Shown here in pieces: positions 1 to 9,558 of a stretch of 64,000 bases of DNA. Each line of letters begins with the position of its first letter. Positions within the stretch are counted from its first letter, which is position 1. The stretch lies in contig NZ_MRCI01000001.1 of assembly GCF_001922575.1 (NCBI RefSeq), positions 1,674,001-1,738,000 on the forward strand. The letters run 5' to 3'. A program made the translations under genes and the position numbers. The stretch comes from Neptunomonas phycophila (GTDB taxonomy: Bacteria; Pseudomonadota; Gammaproteobacteria; Pseudomonadales; Balneatricaceae). Under the pieces are notes generated by a model. It saw nothing but the letters and a program-made list of their open reading frames with translations, was not told where the DNA came from and searched no databases.

Positions 1-854
1 GTTTGTTCTTCGGTGTTTTCATCATCCAAAGCGTAGGCTTCTTCGACGCGAACAGGCGAGAAATAGCGCTTTTCATCTGGAACGGAAATATCAACATCAA
101 GTTTTTCAAAACGGCTTAACGCTTGCTCTTCAAAACGTGTTTGCAGCTCTTCAACAGGGATATTACCGAATGTCATGATTACAGCGTTGCTAGGATGATA
201 ATGCGTTCGATAAAATTCAAGCAGCTGCTCATAGCTTAAGTCGGTAATCGATTCAGGATCACCACCACTGTTGTAATGGTAAGTCACTGTTGGGAATAAG
301 TGTTTAGTGACTGTTTGCCAAAGGATTGATGTTGCTGAGCTCATAGCCCCTTTCATTTCATTAAAGACAACCCCTTTGAACACTAAATCTGATTCAGCGT
401 TGCCTTGCTCCTTAAACTCAACCCGATGACCTTCTTGAGCAAAATCTAACGGATCTAAACGAGAGAAAAAGGTAGCATCGAGATAGACATCTAATAAATT
501 TAGAAAGTCTTTTTTGTTTTGACTAGCAAATGGGTACGCCGTCCAGTCTGAACTCGTAAACGCATTCATAAATGTATTAAGAGAACGTCGCGTCATCATA
601 AAGAAAGGGTCACGCACGGGATAACGTTCACTACCGCACAATGCCGTGTGTTCTAAAATATGGGCAACCCCTGTTGAATCCATAGGGACTGTGCGAAAAG
701 CAACAAGAAAAACATTTTCGTCTTGTTCTGCGGCAATATGAAAATGGGCCGCCCCTGTGGTTCGATGCTTATATTCGGACATCGTAACATTGAGAGATTC
801 AATCGGTGCCGAACGAATAAATTCAAAACTTGGGTGGCCGGTACTCTGTGACAT
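1..854 (-). CDS. M16C-type zinc protease (insulinase/presequence-protease family), N-terminal part
   Basis: The minus strand is open from an ATG at 854 to the left edge, so only the first 284 or so residues are visible and the C-terminus lies outside the window. The inverted zinc-binding motif HxxEH of M16 metallopeptidases is seen as HILEH at residues 65-69, followed by CGSERYPVRDPFF, which is typical of the large M16C (PreP/Cym1-like) peptidases. Family members of about 970 residues degrade peptides inside a closing chamber; bacterial homologues are probably intracellular or periplasmic peptidases. No signal peptide is seen at this start. The family assignment is firm, the substrate unknown. 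It is divergent from the phasin gene. Confidence 0.85.
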   Translation of the reverse strand, partial: MSQSTGHPSFEFIRSAPIESLNVTMSEYKHRTTGAAHFHIAAEQDENVFLVAFRTVPMDSTGVAHILEHTALCGSERYPVRDPFFMMTRRSLNTFMNAFTSSDWTAYPFASQNKKDFLNLLDVYLDATFFSRLDPLDFAQEGHRVEFKEQGNAESDLVFKGVVFNEMKGAMSSATSILWQTVTKHLFPTVTYHYNSGGDPESITDLSYEQLLEFYRTHYHPSNAVIMTFGNIPVEELQTRFEEQALSRFEKLDVDISVPDEKRYFSPVRVEEAYALDDENTEEQ

Positions 855-1174
855 AAGTGATATACCTTGAAAGCTAACAAAACAGTTACAGCAAATTAAT
901 TATCATTTCGATTGTAACGAGTTATACATCAATTGCGTATCAGAATTGTGAGTTTTGTAGTCTGCATAAAGAGACTATTTCTAGAAATGATCGTATTAAC
1001 GCCCCAAACTAGTGCGATAAGTCAAACCTTTGTCAGAAAACCACTATCTATCCATTGACTTTCTTATTGTGCGGCGCACAAAATAGTCTTGACAGGCTGA
1101 CTCCGGCTGTCTAGTATCTGAACAAAATGTTGCAATGCAACAAATTATAAATGCTGCTGACCGAGGATTCAAAA
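855..1174. other. Divergent intergenic region between the M16 protease and phasin genes
   Basis: This 320-base AT-rich spacer separates two divergent genes. It holds the strong sigma-70-type phasin promoter at 1089-1117. I see no open frame with a ribosome binding site and no tRNA-like fold in the rest. Confidence 0.6.
1089..1117 (+). promoter_or_regulatory. Sigma-70-type promoter of the phasin gene
   Basis: A perfect -35 hexamer TTGACA (1089-1094) is separated by 17 bases from TAGTAT (1112-1117). It lies 58 bases upstream of the chosen phasin start, and its near-consensus form fits the usually high expression of phasins. Confidence 0.75.
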
Positions 1175-1630
1175 ATGTACGAAGATCTTATGAAAGACAT
1201 GCAGGACAAAATGAAACCTGTAACCGAAATGGCTGAAATCAACAAGACGACAGCTGAAAAGCTAATCTCTCTTCAGTCTGAATACATGACTGAGCTTTTC
1301 AATACGGGCATCGCCCAAATGAAAGCACTTAGCGATATTAAAGAGCCAAAAACTGCCCTTGAAATGCAAATGAAGTTTTTCAAGGATATGGAAGCTAAAA
1401 TGACGAACACGGCTGAACAAGAAATTGCAGCATTGGCTTCTGCAAAAGAAAAGCTGTCTGAAATCGTTGAGAAAAGCATGTACGAAATGACTGAAGCTCC
1501 GATGATGACTGAAGTAAACAAATTCATGCAAACTGCACAGGAGAAGATGGAAGAAGCCACTAAAGCTTTCACACCTGAAGCAGCAAAAAAGCCAGCACCT
1601 AAGGCAACTCGCTCAAAAGCTGCGGCTTAA
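1175..1630 (+). CDS. Phasin family protein
   Basis: This 151-residue protein is an amphipathic, almost wholly helical chain rich in Met, Lys, Glu and Ala, ending in a Lys/Pro/Ala tail (KKPAPKATRSKAAA) like those of phasins. Phasins coat polyhydroxyalkanoate granules and control granule size. An upstream in-frame ATG at 1151 exists, but the ATG at 1175 has a good Shine-Dalgarno (GAGGA, 1163-1167) seven bases before it, so I use 1175. The gene is monocistronic: a near-consensus promoter precedes it and hairpins follow. A PhaJ-like hydratase at 17110 fits PHA metabolism, but no PHA synthase lies in the window. Family call likely; role in this organism inferred. Confidence 0.85.
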   Translation: MYEDLMKDMQDKMKPVTEMAEINKTTAEKLISLQSEYMTELFNTGIAQMKALSDIKEPKTALEMQMKFFKDMEAKMTNTAEQEIAALASAKEKLSEIVEKSMYEMTEAPMMTEVNKFMQTAQEKMEEATKAFTPEAAKKPAPKATRSKAAA

Positions 1631-1652
1631 TATTTGTTCGAGTCTGACTCCT

Positions 1653-1680
1653 GTTAGCAAGTTGCCGATGGCTTGCTAAC
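1653..1680 (+). terminator. Inverted repeat downstream of the phasin gene
   Basis: A perfect 9-bp inverted repeat, GTTAGCAAG (1653-1661) and CTTGCTAAC (1672-1680), has a 10-base loop but no T-tract. It may stabilise the mRNA 3' end rather than terminate; the stronger terminator follows at 1741. Confidence 0.45.
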
Positions 1681-1740
1681 GTGCCTTGTTGTATTGCGGA
1701 TGTATCGTGACATAAACACGTTGCAATAGGACAAGCTTAT

Positions 1741-1769
1741 TGGGCTGCTAATGCAGCCCATTCTTTTTT
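1741..1769 (+). terminator. Rho-independent terminator (phasin)
   Basis: Perfect 8-bp stem TGGGCTGC / GCAGCCCA with a TAAT loop, followed by TTCTTTTTT. It lies between the convergent phasin and UbiF-like genes. Confidence 0.8.
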
Positions 1770-1785
1770 AACCGTGCCACTTCAT

Positions 1786-2997
1786 TTATCGTGCTATCGC
1801 TGGTAAATCCCCTTCCAAGCCCATGGCAAAAGACATCACCTTATTTCGTGCAGGCGTTAGCTTACCCGCCACCCTCAAGCCCACATTCCGTAAAACCTTT
1901 AACGGTAAATGATCGTTACTAAACACACGGTAAAAAGCATCCATCGTCTGCATAATGGTTAAATTGTGCTGCTTACGACGTTTTTCATACACAGCTAACA
2001 CATGACTAGACCAAAACTCATTATCGGCTTGAGCACTCTGGTCTGTTAACACTTCAGCTAACACGGCAGCATCTAATAACCCTATGTTCACCCCTTGACC
2101 GGCTAGAGGATGGATCATATGGGCTGCGTCACCAATGAGTACAACTCCATCTTTTTGATAAGCTAGGGCATGTTGTCGGCGTAAAGGAAAGCTCCCCACG
2201 GATAAACAATGGTTAACGTTACCCAGACACGCTGGGAACTTGTGCTGTATAGCCTCCAATAAATGCTCGTGGGATAAGCTTTTTAGTCGCGCAATATTCT
2301 CAGGTGTGTTGTACCAGACTAACGACGCGTTATTACCCGTAAGAGGCAAGTATGCCAAAGGACCAGTCGGCGTGAACTGTTGCCACGTGATGTCTTGCTG
2401 CCCATATTCTGTGGTCACCGAAGCGACTAAAGCGTGCTGCTCATAATCCCAACGATGCACGCCTATACCAACAGCCGACCTAACTTTAGACTCGCCGCCG
2501 TCGGCAGCCACCAATAATTTAGCAATTAATTGACGACCGTCTGACAACTCAATCAGCGAAGAGCCGGGTGAGTAATCAATAGCCGTTATATCCACAGGAG
2601 CGATTAGGTCAACATTGTCTAGCTGCTTAAGTCTTTCGATTATCGCTAGCTGGACAACCCGGTTTTCAACAATATGGCCTAAATGCGTATAACCGATATC
2701 ATCGGAAGTAAATAAGGTTGAAGCTGCCGTTTCGCTTTCTTCCCAGACTTTCATACGACGATAAGCACAAGCACGTCTAGCGACAATCCCATCCCATGCG
2801 CCAAGGTGATTCAAAATACGCTCTGACGCAATACTCAACGCTGAGACGCGTAAATCATGCTCACTATCGGGATCAAAAGGAGTTAGCTCGGCTCGCTCTA
2901 TGACTGCAACTCGCAAATCACTATCAGCCAATGCGCAAGCCAATGTTCCTCCAACCATGCCACCACCAATGATAATGACGTCATATTTTTCGTTCAT
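1786..2997 (-). CDS. UbiH/UbiF/VisC-family FAD-dependent ubiquinone-biosynthesis hydroxylase (UbiF-like)
   Basis: This 403-residue flavoprotein monooxygenase has the N-terminal FAD dinucleotide motif GGGMVGG (residues 11-17) and the second FAD motif GDAAHMIHPLAGQGVN near residue 289, both diagnostic of the UbiH/F/I family. Segments such as YRRMKVWEE, VENRVVQ, WQQFTPTGPLAYLPL and SLVWYNTP resemble E. coli UbiF, the hydroxylase making demethylubiquinol from 3-methyl-6-methoxy-octaprenyl-benzoquinol, so UbiF is the best guess. UbiH, UbiF and UbiI are paralogues and subfamily assignment from memory is not certain. The enzyme acts in the cytoplasm at the membrane-associated Ubi complex. No other ubi gene is adjacent. 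A TATAAT-like -10 lies about 30 bases upstream of the start. Confidence 0.85.
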   Translation of the reverse strand: MNEKYDVIIIGGGMVGGTLACALADSDLRVAVIERAELTPFDPDSEHDLRVSALSIASERILNHLGAWDGIVARRACAYRRMKVWEESETAASTLFTSDDIGYTHLGHIVENRVVQLAIIERLKQLDNVDLIAPVDITAIDYSPGSSLIELSDGRQLIAKLLVAADGGESKVRSAVGIGVHRWDYEQHALVASVTTEYGQQDITWQQFTPTGPLAYLPLTGNNASLVWYNTPENIARLKSLSHEHLLEAIQHKFPACLGNVNHCLSVGSFPLRRQHALAYQKDGVVLIGDAAHMIHPLAGQGVNIGLLDAAVLAEVLTDQSAQADNEFWSSHVLAVYEKRRKQHNLTIMQTMDAFYRVFSNDHLPLKVLRNVGLRVAGKLTPARNKVMSFAMGLEGDLPAIAR

Positions 2998-3026
2998 GCA
3001 ACCGCCTTGACTTATCAGATAGCAAA

Positions 3027-3032
3027 ATTATA
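3027..3032 (-). promoter_or_regulatory. Candidate -10 box of the UbiF-like gene
   Basis: On the minus strand this reads TATAAT, 30 bases before the start codon; no good -35 is seen at standard spacing, so this is a weak call. Confidence 0.3.
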
Positions 3033-3142
3033 CCTAATTACAATTATTTATCAGGCTTCAAATCATTAAATAACTCCTTTCACAAACAAAAGTTATTGCA
3101 ACCTGAACAAAAACCAATACATTAGTACAAAAGGAGTAAACA

Positions 3143-3610
3143 ATGCGCTATCGATTATGTTCGTTGATTGTTATGGCTTTAATAGTGCTACAAGGATGTG
3201 CAGTTACCCACCCTTTTCACTATGACAAACCCGATGTATCGGTTACATCGGTACGTTTGGTTAACTCTGACTCACTAGCCCCTCAATTTGAAATTACACT
3301 CTTCATTAGCAACCCCAACGATAAAGCCTTACCCCTCAAAGGCATTGCTTACTCCGTTAATTTGGAAAATTTCAAAGTACTTTCTGGTGTGACGAATCAG
3401 CTGCCAACAATTAATGCGTACGCACAAGAAGAAATAAAACTACTCGCAACCGCTAATTTACTCAGCGGCTTGCGCTTAATAACAAAATTATTGCAGACCG
3501 ACACCTTATCTCAAGTGGAGTACTCATTGGATGCAAAACTCGACATAGGAACACTCTTACCAGCTATTTATGTAAACGAAACAGGGAAACTCACAATAGG
3601 ACCTTCATAA
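3143..3610 (+). CDS. LEA14-like (WHy-type) lipoprotein
   Basis: This 155-residue protein has a short hydrophobic signal peptide and a lipobox LQGC with the acylated Cys at residue 19. The rest resembles the LEA14/water-stress (WHy) fold: repeated beta-strand segments such as VSVTSVRLVN, FEITLFISNPND and LPLKGIAYSVNLEN. Homologues in marine gammaproteobacteria are small lipoproteins of unknown function, probably anchored in the outer membrane. A good Shine-Dalgarno (AGGAG) precedes the ATG. It is divergent from the UbiF-like gene with 145 bases between. No function beyond location can be given. Confidence 0.75.
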   Translation: MRYRLCSLIVMALIVLQGCAVTHPFHYDKPDVSVTSVRLVNSDSLAPQFEITLFISNPNDKALPLKGIAYSVNLENFKVLSGVTNQLPTINAYAQEEIKLLATANLLSGLRLITKLLQTDTLSQVEYSLDAKLDIGTLLPAIYVNETGKLTIGPS

Positions 3611-3788
3611 AAATTAGAGGGCTTTGGCCTGATACTTGCTGTCCTACTACTACCGCTAAATGGACTGTATCAGTTGTATTAGAAGAGAAATTTACATCGG
3701 CACCGGTCAATTTTGGTGCTCGCTAAAAAAATATCTATAACAAGCACCAATAAAGTGCGGAAGATGACTAAATAGAGGTTCTTAAGGA

Positions 3789-5243
3789 ATGGCTGTTACC
3801 TGGAAAGACTACGAAACAAATGATTTTTTTGATGAGCTAGTTGATGCGAAAGGTAAACCGAGACCATCGGCTAAAAAACTTTTTGAGTATATTGAGGCAT
3901 TAGAGCCAGGCGAGTTGGAGGCGCGTCGTCAAATAGCAGAAGCCACCATTCAAGAGATGGGCGTCAGCTTTACCGTATACACCGAAGAGGGCAACATCGA
4001 CAGAGCTTGGCCCTTTGATATTATTCCACGTACTATTTCTGCGGATGATTGGAAAGTTGCCGAGGCAGGCTTAAAGCAACGCCTCAAAGTCCTCAATATG
4101 TTTATTGACGACCTGTATCACGACCAAAAGGTCATCAAAGACGGCATTATCCCTGAGCACATCATCAAAGATTCTAAAAACTTTAGACCTGAGTGTGTGG
4201 GCGTTTCACCTCCCTACGGTGTTTGGGCTCACATATGTGGTACGGACTTAGTTCGCGACGGTGATGGACAATTTTACGTTCTGGAAGACAACCTGCGTGT
4301 TCCTTCAGGCGTTTCCTATATGCTCGAAAACCGTGCAATTACCAAACGCGTTCTGCCTGAGCTGTTTGAAAAAGATAGCATTCAGCCAATTGATAGCTAT
4401 ACATCCCATCTATTCGATACTTTAGCCGCCCTTTCTCCTCGGGATATTGAAGAACCTGAAATCGTTGTCTTAACCCCAGGCATTTTCAACTCTGCCTATT
4501 TCGAACATGCCTTTTTGGCTCAACAAATGGGCGTAGAGCTAGTGGAAGGCAACGATTTGTTTGTCGCGGATGATGATTGCGTTTACATGAAAACCATCAA
4601 TGGCCCCGAACGGGTGGATGTCATCTACCGACGTATCGATGATTTGTTCATAGACCCAGAAGCTTTCCACAAAGATTCCGTACTCGGTGTTCCTGGTCTG
4701 ATTCGCTCATGGCAAAAAGGAAACGTTGCCCTAGCTAACGCTCCCGGTGCAGGCGTTGCCGATGACAAAGTTGTGTACGCTTATGTACCCGCACTGATTC
4801 GCTACTACCTCGACGAAGAGCCGATTCTACCGAACGTTGAAACTTTCTTGTGTGAAAACGAAAAGGACAGAGAATACGTACTGGCTAATCTGGATAAATT
4901 AGTTGTTAAGCCCGCTAATGAATCCGGTGGCTACGGTATGTTAGTCGGGCCGCACTCCACCAAAAAGGACCAAGCTATTTTTGCGGATTTAATCAAAAAG
5001 AACCCACGTAATTATATTGCCCAACCCACACTAGCTCTTTCTACGGCACCAACCATGACCGAGAAAGGAAATGTAGAGCCTCGTCACTTAGACTTAAGGC
5101 CTTTTATTCTGCAAAGCAAAGACATCTATGTAACCATGGGTGGCCTAACGCGTGTCGCCATGAAAAAAGGCTCATTAGTAGTTAACTCATCACAAGGTGG
5201 CGGTAGTAAAGATACATGGATTGTAGGTAAGGAGAGCAAATAG
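3789..5243 (+). CDS. Circularly permuted ATP-grasp type 2 protein (stand-alone)
   Basis: This 484-residue protein is a circularly permuted ATP-grasp enzyme (COG2308 type). Visible landmarks are DGIIPEHII, EDNLRVPSGVSYMLENR, the lysine-glycine loop KPANESGGYG starting at K374, the DLRPFIL strand and the C-terminal GGLTRVA...SQGGGSKDTW. Such enzymes are predicted to ligate a carboxylate to an amine with ATP, acting as amidoligases or peptide ligases; the substrate is unknown. It is the first of five co-directional genes. One base separates its stop from the alpha-E gene, implying coupled translation. Unlike the later paralogue at 9559, it keeps an intact glycine-rich loop and DLR strand, so it is the more likely active ligase. 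Confidence 0.9.
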   Translation: MAVTWKDYETNDFFDELVDAKGKPRPSAKKLFEYIEALEPGELEARRQIAEATIQEMGVSFTVYTEEGNIDRAWPFDIIPRTISADDWKVAEAGLKQRLKVLNMFIDDLYHDQKVIKDGIIPEHIIKDSKNFRPECVGVSPPYGVWAHICGTDLVRDGDGQFYVLEDNLRVPSGVSYMLENRAITKRVLPELFEKDSIQPIDSYTSHLFDTLAALSPRDIEEPEIVVLTPGIFNSAYFEHAFLAQQMGVELVEGNDLFVADDDCVYMKTINGPERVDVIYRRIDDLFIDPEAFHKDSVLGVPGLIRSWQKGNVALANAPGAGVADDKVVYAYVPALIRYYLDEEPILPNVETFLCENEKDREYVLANLDKLVVKPANESGGYGMLVGPHSTKKDQAIFADLIKKNPRNYIAQPTLALSTAPTMTEKGNVEPRHLDLRPFILQSKDIYVTMGGLTRVAMKKGSLVVNSSQGGGSKDTWIVGKESK

Positions 5244-5244
5244 A

Positions 5245-6189
5245 ATGTTATCTCGAGTAGCTGAACGAATTTATTGGTGTGCACGTTATCTTGAACGTGT
5301 TGAAAACACAGCTCGCTTAGTCAGCGTTTATGACAATTTGTTATTTGACCTGCCACATGACTTTAATATTGGTTGGTACAACCTCATCACAATCAATAGT
5401 GGCGAACAAGCCTTTGATGAACGTTACAAGATTAGAGATGAGCGTAATGTCGTTAAATTCTTGCTGGCCGACGACACAAACTTCAGCTCAATGCTGGTTT
5501 CACTCAAGATGGTCCGCGAAAATATGCGCACGACTCGTGACGTAGTCCCTCAAGAAACCTGGGAATTAATCAATGAGTTAGACTTGTTTGCTCGAAAGAA
5601 CATTAAACAAGGTATCAACCGTACTCAACGTCATGACTATCTCAATACAATCATTAAAGGCTGCCAAGAAATCAATGGCCTATTAGCAGGAGCGATGAGC
5701 CGTGATGCTACTTGGCAATTTGTTATGCTCGGTAGAAATTTAGAGCGCGCAGATATGACAACGCGTATTCTCGACGCTGGTGTTTCAATTATGCTGCAGC
5801 CTGACGAGTCAAATAGCGTCAATCTAGGGCAAGTAGTCTGGGGGAATGTATTGCGCTCCTCTAGCGCTTATTTGAGTTACCGCCGCAGCGTACGAACCTC
5901 TGTTAGCGGTGCAAAAGTAGCACGCTACTTACTCTCTGATACTTATTTTCCAAGGGCCGCTTCGTTTTGTGTAAACGAAATTAAACAAGCAGCAACTAAA
6001 CTACCTCGCTCACAAGGTGTACTAAAAGTCATCGAGAAGATCGACAAATTGAGCTACCCCATTACCAGCTCATCAGAACTGGACGAAGCATTTCGCAACT
6101 ATCTAAATGATTTTCAGATCAATTTAAACGAGCTTAATGCAGCAATTTCCGAAAACTGGTTTGCCTTCGATGAAGGAGCGGCAGCATGA
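5245..6189 (+). CDS. Alpha-E domain protein (DUF403)
   Basis: This 314-residue, largely helical protein begins MLSRVAERIYWCARYLERVENTARL, the characteristic start of the alpha-E superfamily, with the partner motif LGRNLERADMTTRIL in the middle. Alpha-E proteins are nearly always encoded beside, or fused to, circularly permuted ATP-grasp proteins and transglutaminases, and are thought to be partners of the ligase; no activity is established. The gene starts one base after the ATP-grasp stop and overlaps the next gene by four bases (ATGA type), so the three are surely co-translated. A fused alpha-E domain appears again in the protein from 9559. Confidence 0.9.
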   Translation: MLSRVAERIYWCARYLERVENTARLVSVYDNLLFDLPHDFNIGWYNLITINSGEQAFDERYKIRDERNVVKFLLADDTNFSSMLVSLKMVRENMRTTRDVVPQETWELINELDLFARKNIKQGINRTQRHDYLNTIIKGCQEINGLLAGAMSRDATWQFVMLGRNLERADMTTRILDAGVSIMLQPDESNSVNLGQVVWGNVLRSSSAYLSYRRSVRTSVSGAKVARYLLSDTYFPRAASFCVNEIKQAATKLPRSQGVLKVIEKIDKLSYPITSSSELDEAFRNYLNDFQINLNELNAAISENWFAFDEGAAA

Positions 6190-9100
6190 CAATTAGAGTA
6201 GCATTACAGCACAAGACAACTTATGACTTTGACCGCCTCGTAAGCATGTCCCCACACGTGTTGCGTTTACGTCCGGCACCGCATTCACGCACCAACGTAC
6301 ATAGTTACTCATTAAAGATTGAGCCAGAGGATCACTTCATCAACTGGCAACAAGATCCTTATGGTAATTACCAAGCTCGACTGGTCTTTCCTAACAAAAC
6401 CAAAAAGTTCTCTTTCAACGTAGAAGTCATTGCCGATATGACGGCCATAAACCCGTTTGACTTTTTTGTTGAAGAGTATGCTGAGAAGTTTCCTTTTAAA
6501 TACGACAAACAACTCAAAAAAGAATTAGAAGCCTATCTTGAAGTCACGGAAGAAGGCGAGTTGTTTGATAAGTACATGGAGACCATTGATACAAAAGAAA
6601 TACCCATCAATGACTTCCTTGTGAATACCAACATTAAACTCAGCCAAGATATTGGTTACGGCATCCGAATGGAGCCTGGGGTACAAACGTGCGAGGAAAC
6701 CTTAACGCTTAAAAAAGGTTCCTGTCGTGACACGTCATGGTTATTAGTACAAGTCATGCGCCGTTTGGGTATCGCTGCTCGTTTCGCATCGGGCTACCTT
6801 GTTCAGCTCACTTCCGATATAAAAGCACTCGATGGTCCTTCAGGTCCGGAAGAAGACTTCACCGATTTACATGCTTGGTGTGAGGTATTTATCCCTGGCG
6901 CTGGCTGGATTGGCCTAGACCCTACTTCAGGCTTATTCGCCAGTGAAGGCCACATCCCTCTAGCCTGCACTCCTGACCCTGTTTCCGCTGCTCCGGTAAC
7001 CGGTTTTACCGACAAATGTGAATGTGAGTTTACGTTTGTCAACGAAGTCACGCGTATACATGAAGACCCGCGCGTCACAAAGCCTTACTCTGAAGATGAA
7101 TGGGAAAACATCAAAGCCCTTGGCGCTGCCGTTGACAAAGAAATGGAAGCGCTTGATGTGCGCTTAACCATGGGTGGTGAGCCAACATTTGTCTCGATAG
7201 ACGATATGGACTCTGATCAGTGGAATACTGAAGCGCTAGGAGCAGACAAGCTAAAACTAGCTAAAGACCTACTGATTCGCTTGAAAAAACGCTTCGGCCC
7301 TAATGGCGTTCTTCAATATGGCCAAGGTAAATGGTACCCCGGCGAAGAAGTCCCTCGTTGGGCGCTGGGCTGCTTCTGGCGTACGGATGGCGAGCCTCTC
7401 TGGAAAGACTCTAGCCTGCTTGCTCGCGTTGACAAAAATTACGACTTCAACCATGAACATGCTGAGCAGTTCGCTTCTCTATTATGCCGTAATCTTGGCC
7501 TCAAAAAGCGTTATTGTCAGCCCACCTTCGAAGACACATTATATTATCTTTGGAAGGAGCAAGGCCTGCCTGATAACGTCAATCCGTTAAAGGCCGACCT
7601 CAAAGACGATTTAGAACGCCGACGTATCGCTCGCGTTTTATCTAAAGGGCTTAATAATCCGGCAGGTTATATTATCCCTCTCACGTGGGACTACTCCAAA
7701 AATACCTGGGGAAGTTCACTGTGGCCAATGCGAAATAAAGTGATTAGCCTGATACCGGGCGATTCCCCAATGGGTTATCGGTTACCGCTTAATTCACTTC
7801 CCTTTACAGCAGAAGATCTCTTTCAGCCTGAAGCCGATCCGTTTGAAGCACGCCAGCCTTTGATGTCAAACACGCCACCGGCATCAAACCCGCAAAGCAA
7901 AATGGCGACAGCCGATAAGCAACCAGAGTCCAAAGCAGTGACCACCGATGTTGTGCGCACAGCCATGTGTATTGAAGCACGAGAAGGTAAAATTTATGTG
8001 TTTTTACCTCCCCTGCAATACCTGGAGCATTACGTTGCACTCCTGCAAGCCATGGAACAAACCGCTGATAAACTCGAGATGCCAATCGTCATTGAAGGTT
8101 ATGATCCGCCGCGCGATCCGCGATTACAACGCTTCCAAATCACCCCTGACCCTGGTGTTATTGAAGTCAACATTCACCCCACCGGCAGTTGGGATGAACT
8201 AGTTACCAACACCGGTATTCTCTATGAAGAAGCACGGCTAGCGCGCTTAACCACAGAGAAGTTTATGTTAGATGGCCGCCATACAGGTACAGGCGGTGGC
8301 AACCACGTTACTTTAGGGGGGCAGTCGCCTGCCGACAGCCCAATTCTTCGCCGCCCTGATCTATTGCGTAGCTTGGTAACATTTTGGCAGCACCACCCAG
8401 GATTATCGTACCTCTTTTCTGGCATGTTCATTGGCCCAACAAGCCAAGCGCCACGTCCTGATGAAGGCCGCGACGAAATGATGTATGAGATGGAAATCGC
8501 TTTCCAGCAAATGCCCGAAGGTCTGGTTGACGAACCATGGTTAGTTGATCGCATTATGCGCAACCTACTTATCGACATCACGGGTAACACACATCGTTCC
8601 GAATTCTGTATCGATAAATTATACGCTGCAGGTACCGCCAGTGGACGACAAGGCTTACTCGAGTTTCGTGGCTTCGAAATGCCGCCCCACTCACGTATGT
8701 CGCTTGTACAAATGCTGCTATTGCGTTGCTTAGTCATCCGTTTTTGGAAAGAACCTTACAAGAAACCTCTTGTTCGCTGGGGAACCTCCCTGCATGACCG
8801 CTTTATGATGCCGCATTATGTGTGGCAGGACATTAAAGAGGTGGTCGAAGATTTACAGCGGCACGGTTTACCTTTCCAACTGGAATGGCTGGCTGCTTTT
8901 GAAGAGTTCCGCTTCCCTCACTACGGTCGCCTTAAAGTCGATGATATTGAGTTAGAACTACGTTGGGCTATTGAACCTTGGCACGTCCTAGGCGAAGAGA
9001 TTTCAGCAATGGGTACATCTCGTTATGTAGACTCTTCCGTCGAACGTTTACAGGTAAAATTGAGTGGCCTAACAGAAGGTCGTTATGTTTTGGCCTGTAA

Positions 9101-9530
9101 TGGTCGTCGAGTTCCATTGCGCTCCACGGGTCGCAAAGGCGAGTTTGTAGCGGCTGTTCGTTATCGAGCATGGGCACCACCTTCTGCACTTCACCCCACC
9201 ATAGGCACCAATGCACCGTTGGTGTTCGACTTGATCGACACATGGAATGGTCTATCCGTAGGCGGCTGTACTTATCACGTGTCGCACCCTGGTGGACGCA
9301 GTTATGACAGCCTACCGGTTAATGCGCAAGAAGCAGAATCGCGTCGCGGGAACCGTTATTGGGATCATGGATTCACGCAAGGCCCATTTGAGCCACGCCC
9401 TGAATTCAACGCTTTACGCGAATTTTTCCCTCATGAAGACGTGCCTCGACCTATGCAACCGCCTATTGAGGAGTCTCCGGACGAATATCCGCATACACTT
9501 GACCTGAGGAAACAGTATAATGCGCTCTGA
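6186..9530 (+). CDS. Large transglutaminase-fold protein with DUF2126 C-terminal region
   Basis: This 1114-residue protein starts with a bacterial transglutaminase N domain (residues 1 to about 95) and a papain-like transglutaminase core with an apparent catalytic triad: C180 (KKGSCRD), H229 (LHAWCEV) and D245 (LDPTSG). From about residue 320 (RLTMGGEPTF) to the end it matches the DUF2126 region typical of the large transglutaminase-like proteins of this cluster; that region includes YGQGKWYPGE and HTGTGGGNHVTLGG. Such transglutaminases are predicted to cleave or transfer amide bonds made by the neighbouring ATP-grasp ligase. It has no signal peptide, so it is probably cytoplasmic. It overlaps the alpha-E gene by four bases. 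The reaction is unknown. Confidence 0.9.
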   Translation: MTIRVALQHKTTYDFDRLVSMSPHVLRLRPAPHSRTNVHSYSLKIEPEDHFINWQQDPYGNYQARLVFPNKTKKFSFNVEVIADMTAINPFDFFVEEYAEKFPFKYDKQLKKELEAYLEVTEEGELFDKYMETIDTKEIPINDFLVNTNIKLSQDIGYGIRMEPGVQTCEETLTLKKGSCRDTSWLLVQVMRRLGIAARFASGYLVQLTSDIKALDGPSGPEEDFTDLHAWCEVFIPGAGWIGLDPTSGLFASEGHIPLACTPDPVSAAPVTGFTDKCECEFTFVNEVTRIHEDPRVTKPYSEDEWENIKALGAAVDKEMEALDVRLTMGGEPTFVSIDDMDSDQWNTEALGADKLKLAKDLLIRLKKRFGPNGVLQYGQGKWYPGEEVPRWALGCFWRTDGEPLWKDSSLLARVDKNYDFNHEHAEQFASLLCRNLGLKKRYCQPTFEDTLYYLWKEQGLPDNVNPLKADLKDDLERRRIARVLSKGLNNPAGYIIPLTWDYSKNTWGSSLWPMRNKVISLIPGDSPMGYRLPLNSLPFTAEDLFQPEADPFEARQPLMSNTPPASNPQSKMATADKQPESKAVTTDVVRTAMCIEAREGKIYVFLPPLQYLEHYVALLQAMEQTADKLEMPIVIEGYDPPRDPRLQRFQITPDPGVIEVNIHPTGSWDELVTNTGILYEEARLARLTTEKFMLDGRHTGTGGGNHVTLGGQSPADSPILRRPDLLRSLVTFWQHHPGLSYLFSGMFIGPTSQAPRPDEGRDEMMYEMEIAFQQMPEGLVDEPWLVDRIMRNLLIDITGNTHRSEFCIDKLYAAGTASGRQGLLEFRGFEMPPHSRMSLVQMLLLRCLVIRFWKEPYKKPLVRWGTSLHDRFMMPHYVWQDIKEVVEDLQRHGLPFQLEWLAAFEEFRFPHYGRLKVDDIELELRWAIEPWHVLGEEISAMGTSRYVDSSVERLQVKLSGLTEGRYVLACNGRRVPLRSTGRKGEFVAAVRYRAWAPPSALHPTIGTNAPLVFDLIDTWNGLSVGGCTYHVSHPGGRSYDSLPVNAQEAESRRGNRYWDHGFTQGPFEPRPEFNALREFFPHEDVPRPMQPPIEESPDEYPHTLDLRKQYNAL

Positions 9531-9558
9531 TCTATAATGATGACTGAGCTAACATTAT

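Noticed and set aside
6803-9243. Several 60-170-residue ORFs antisense to or out of frame with the large transglutaminase gene
   Set aside because: No ribosome binding sites or recognisable domains; they are shadows of a long, well-supported coding region.
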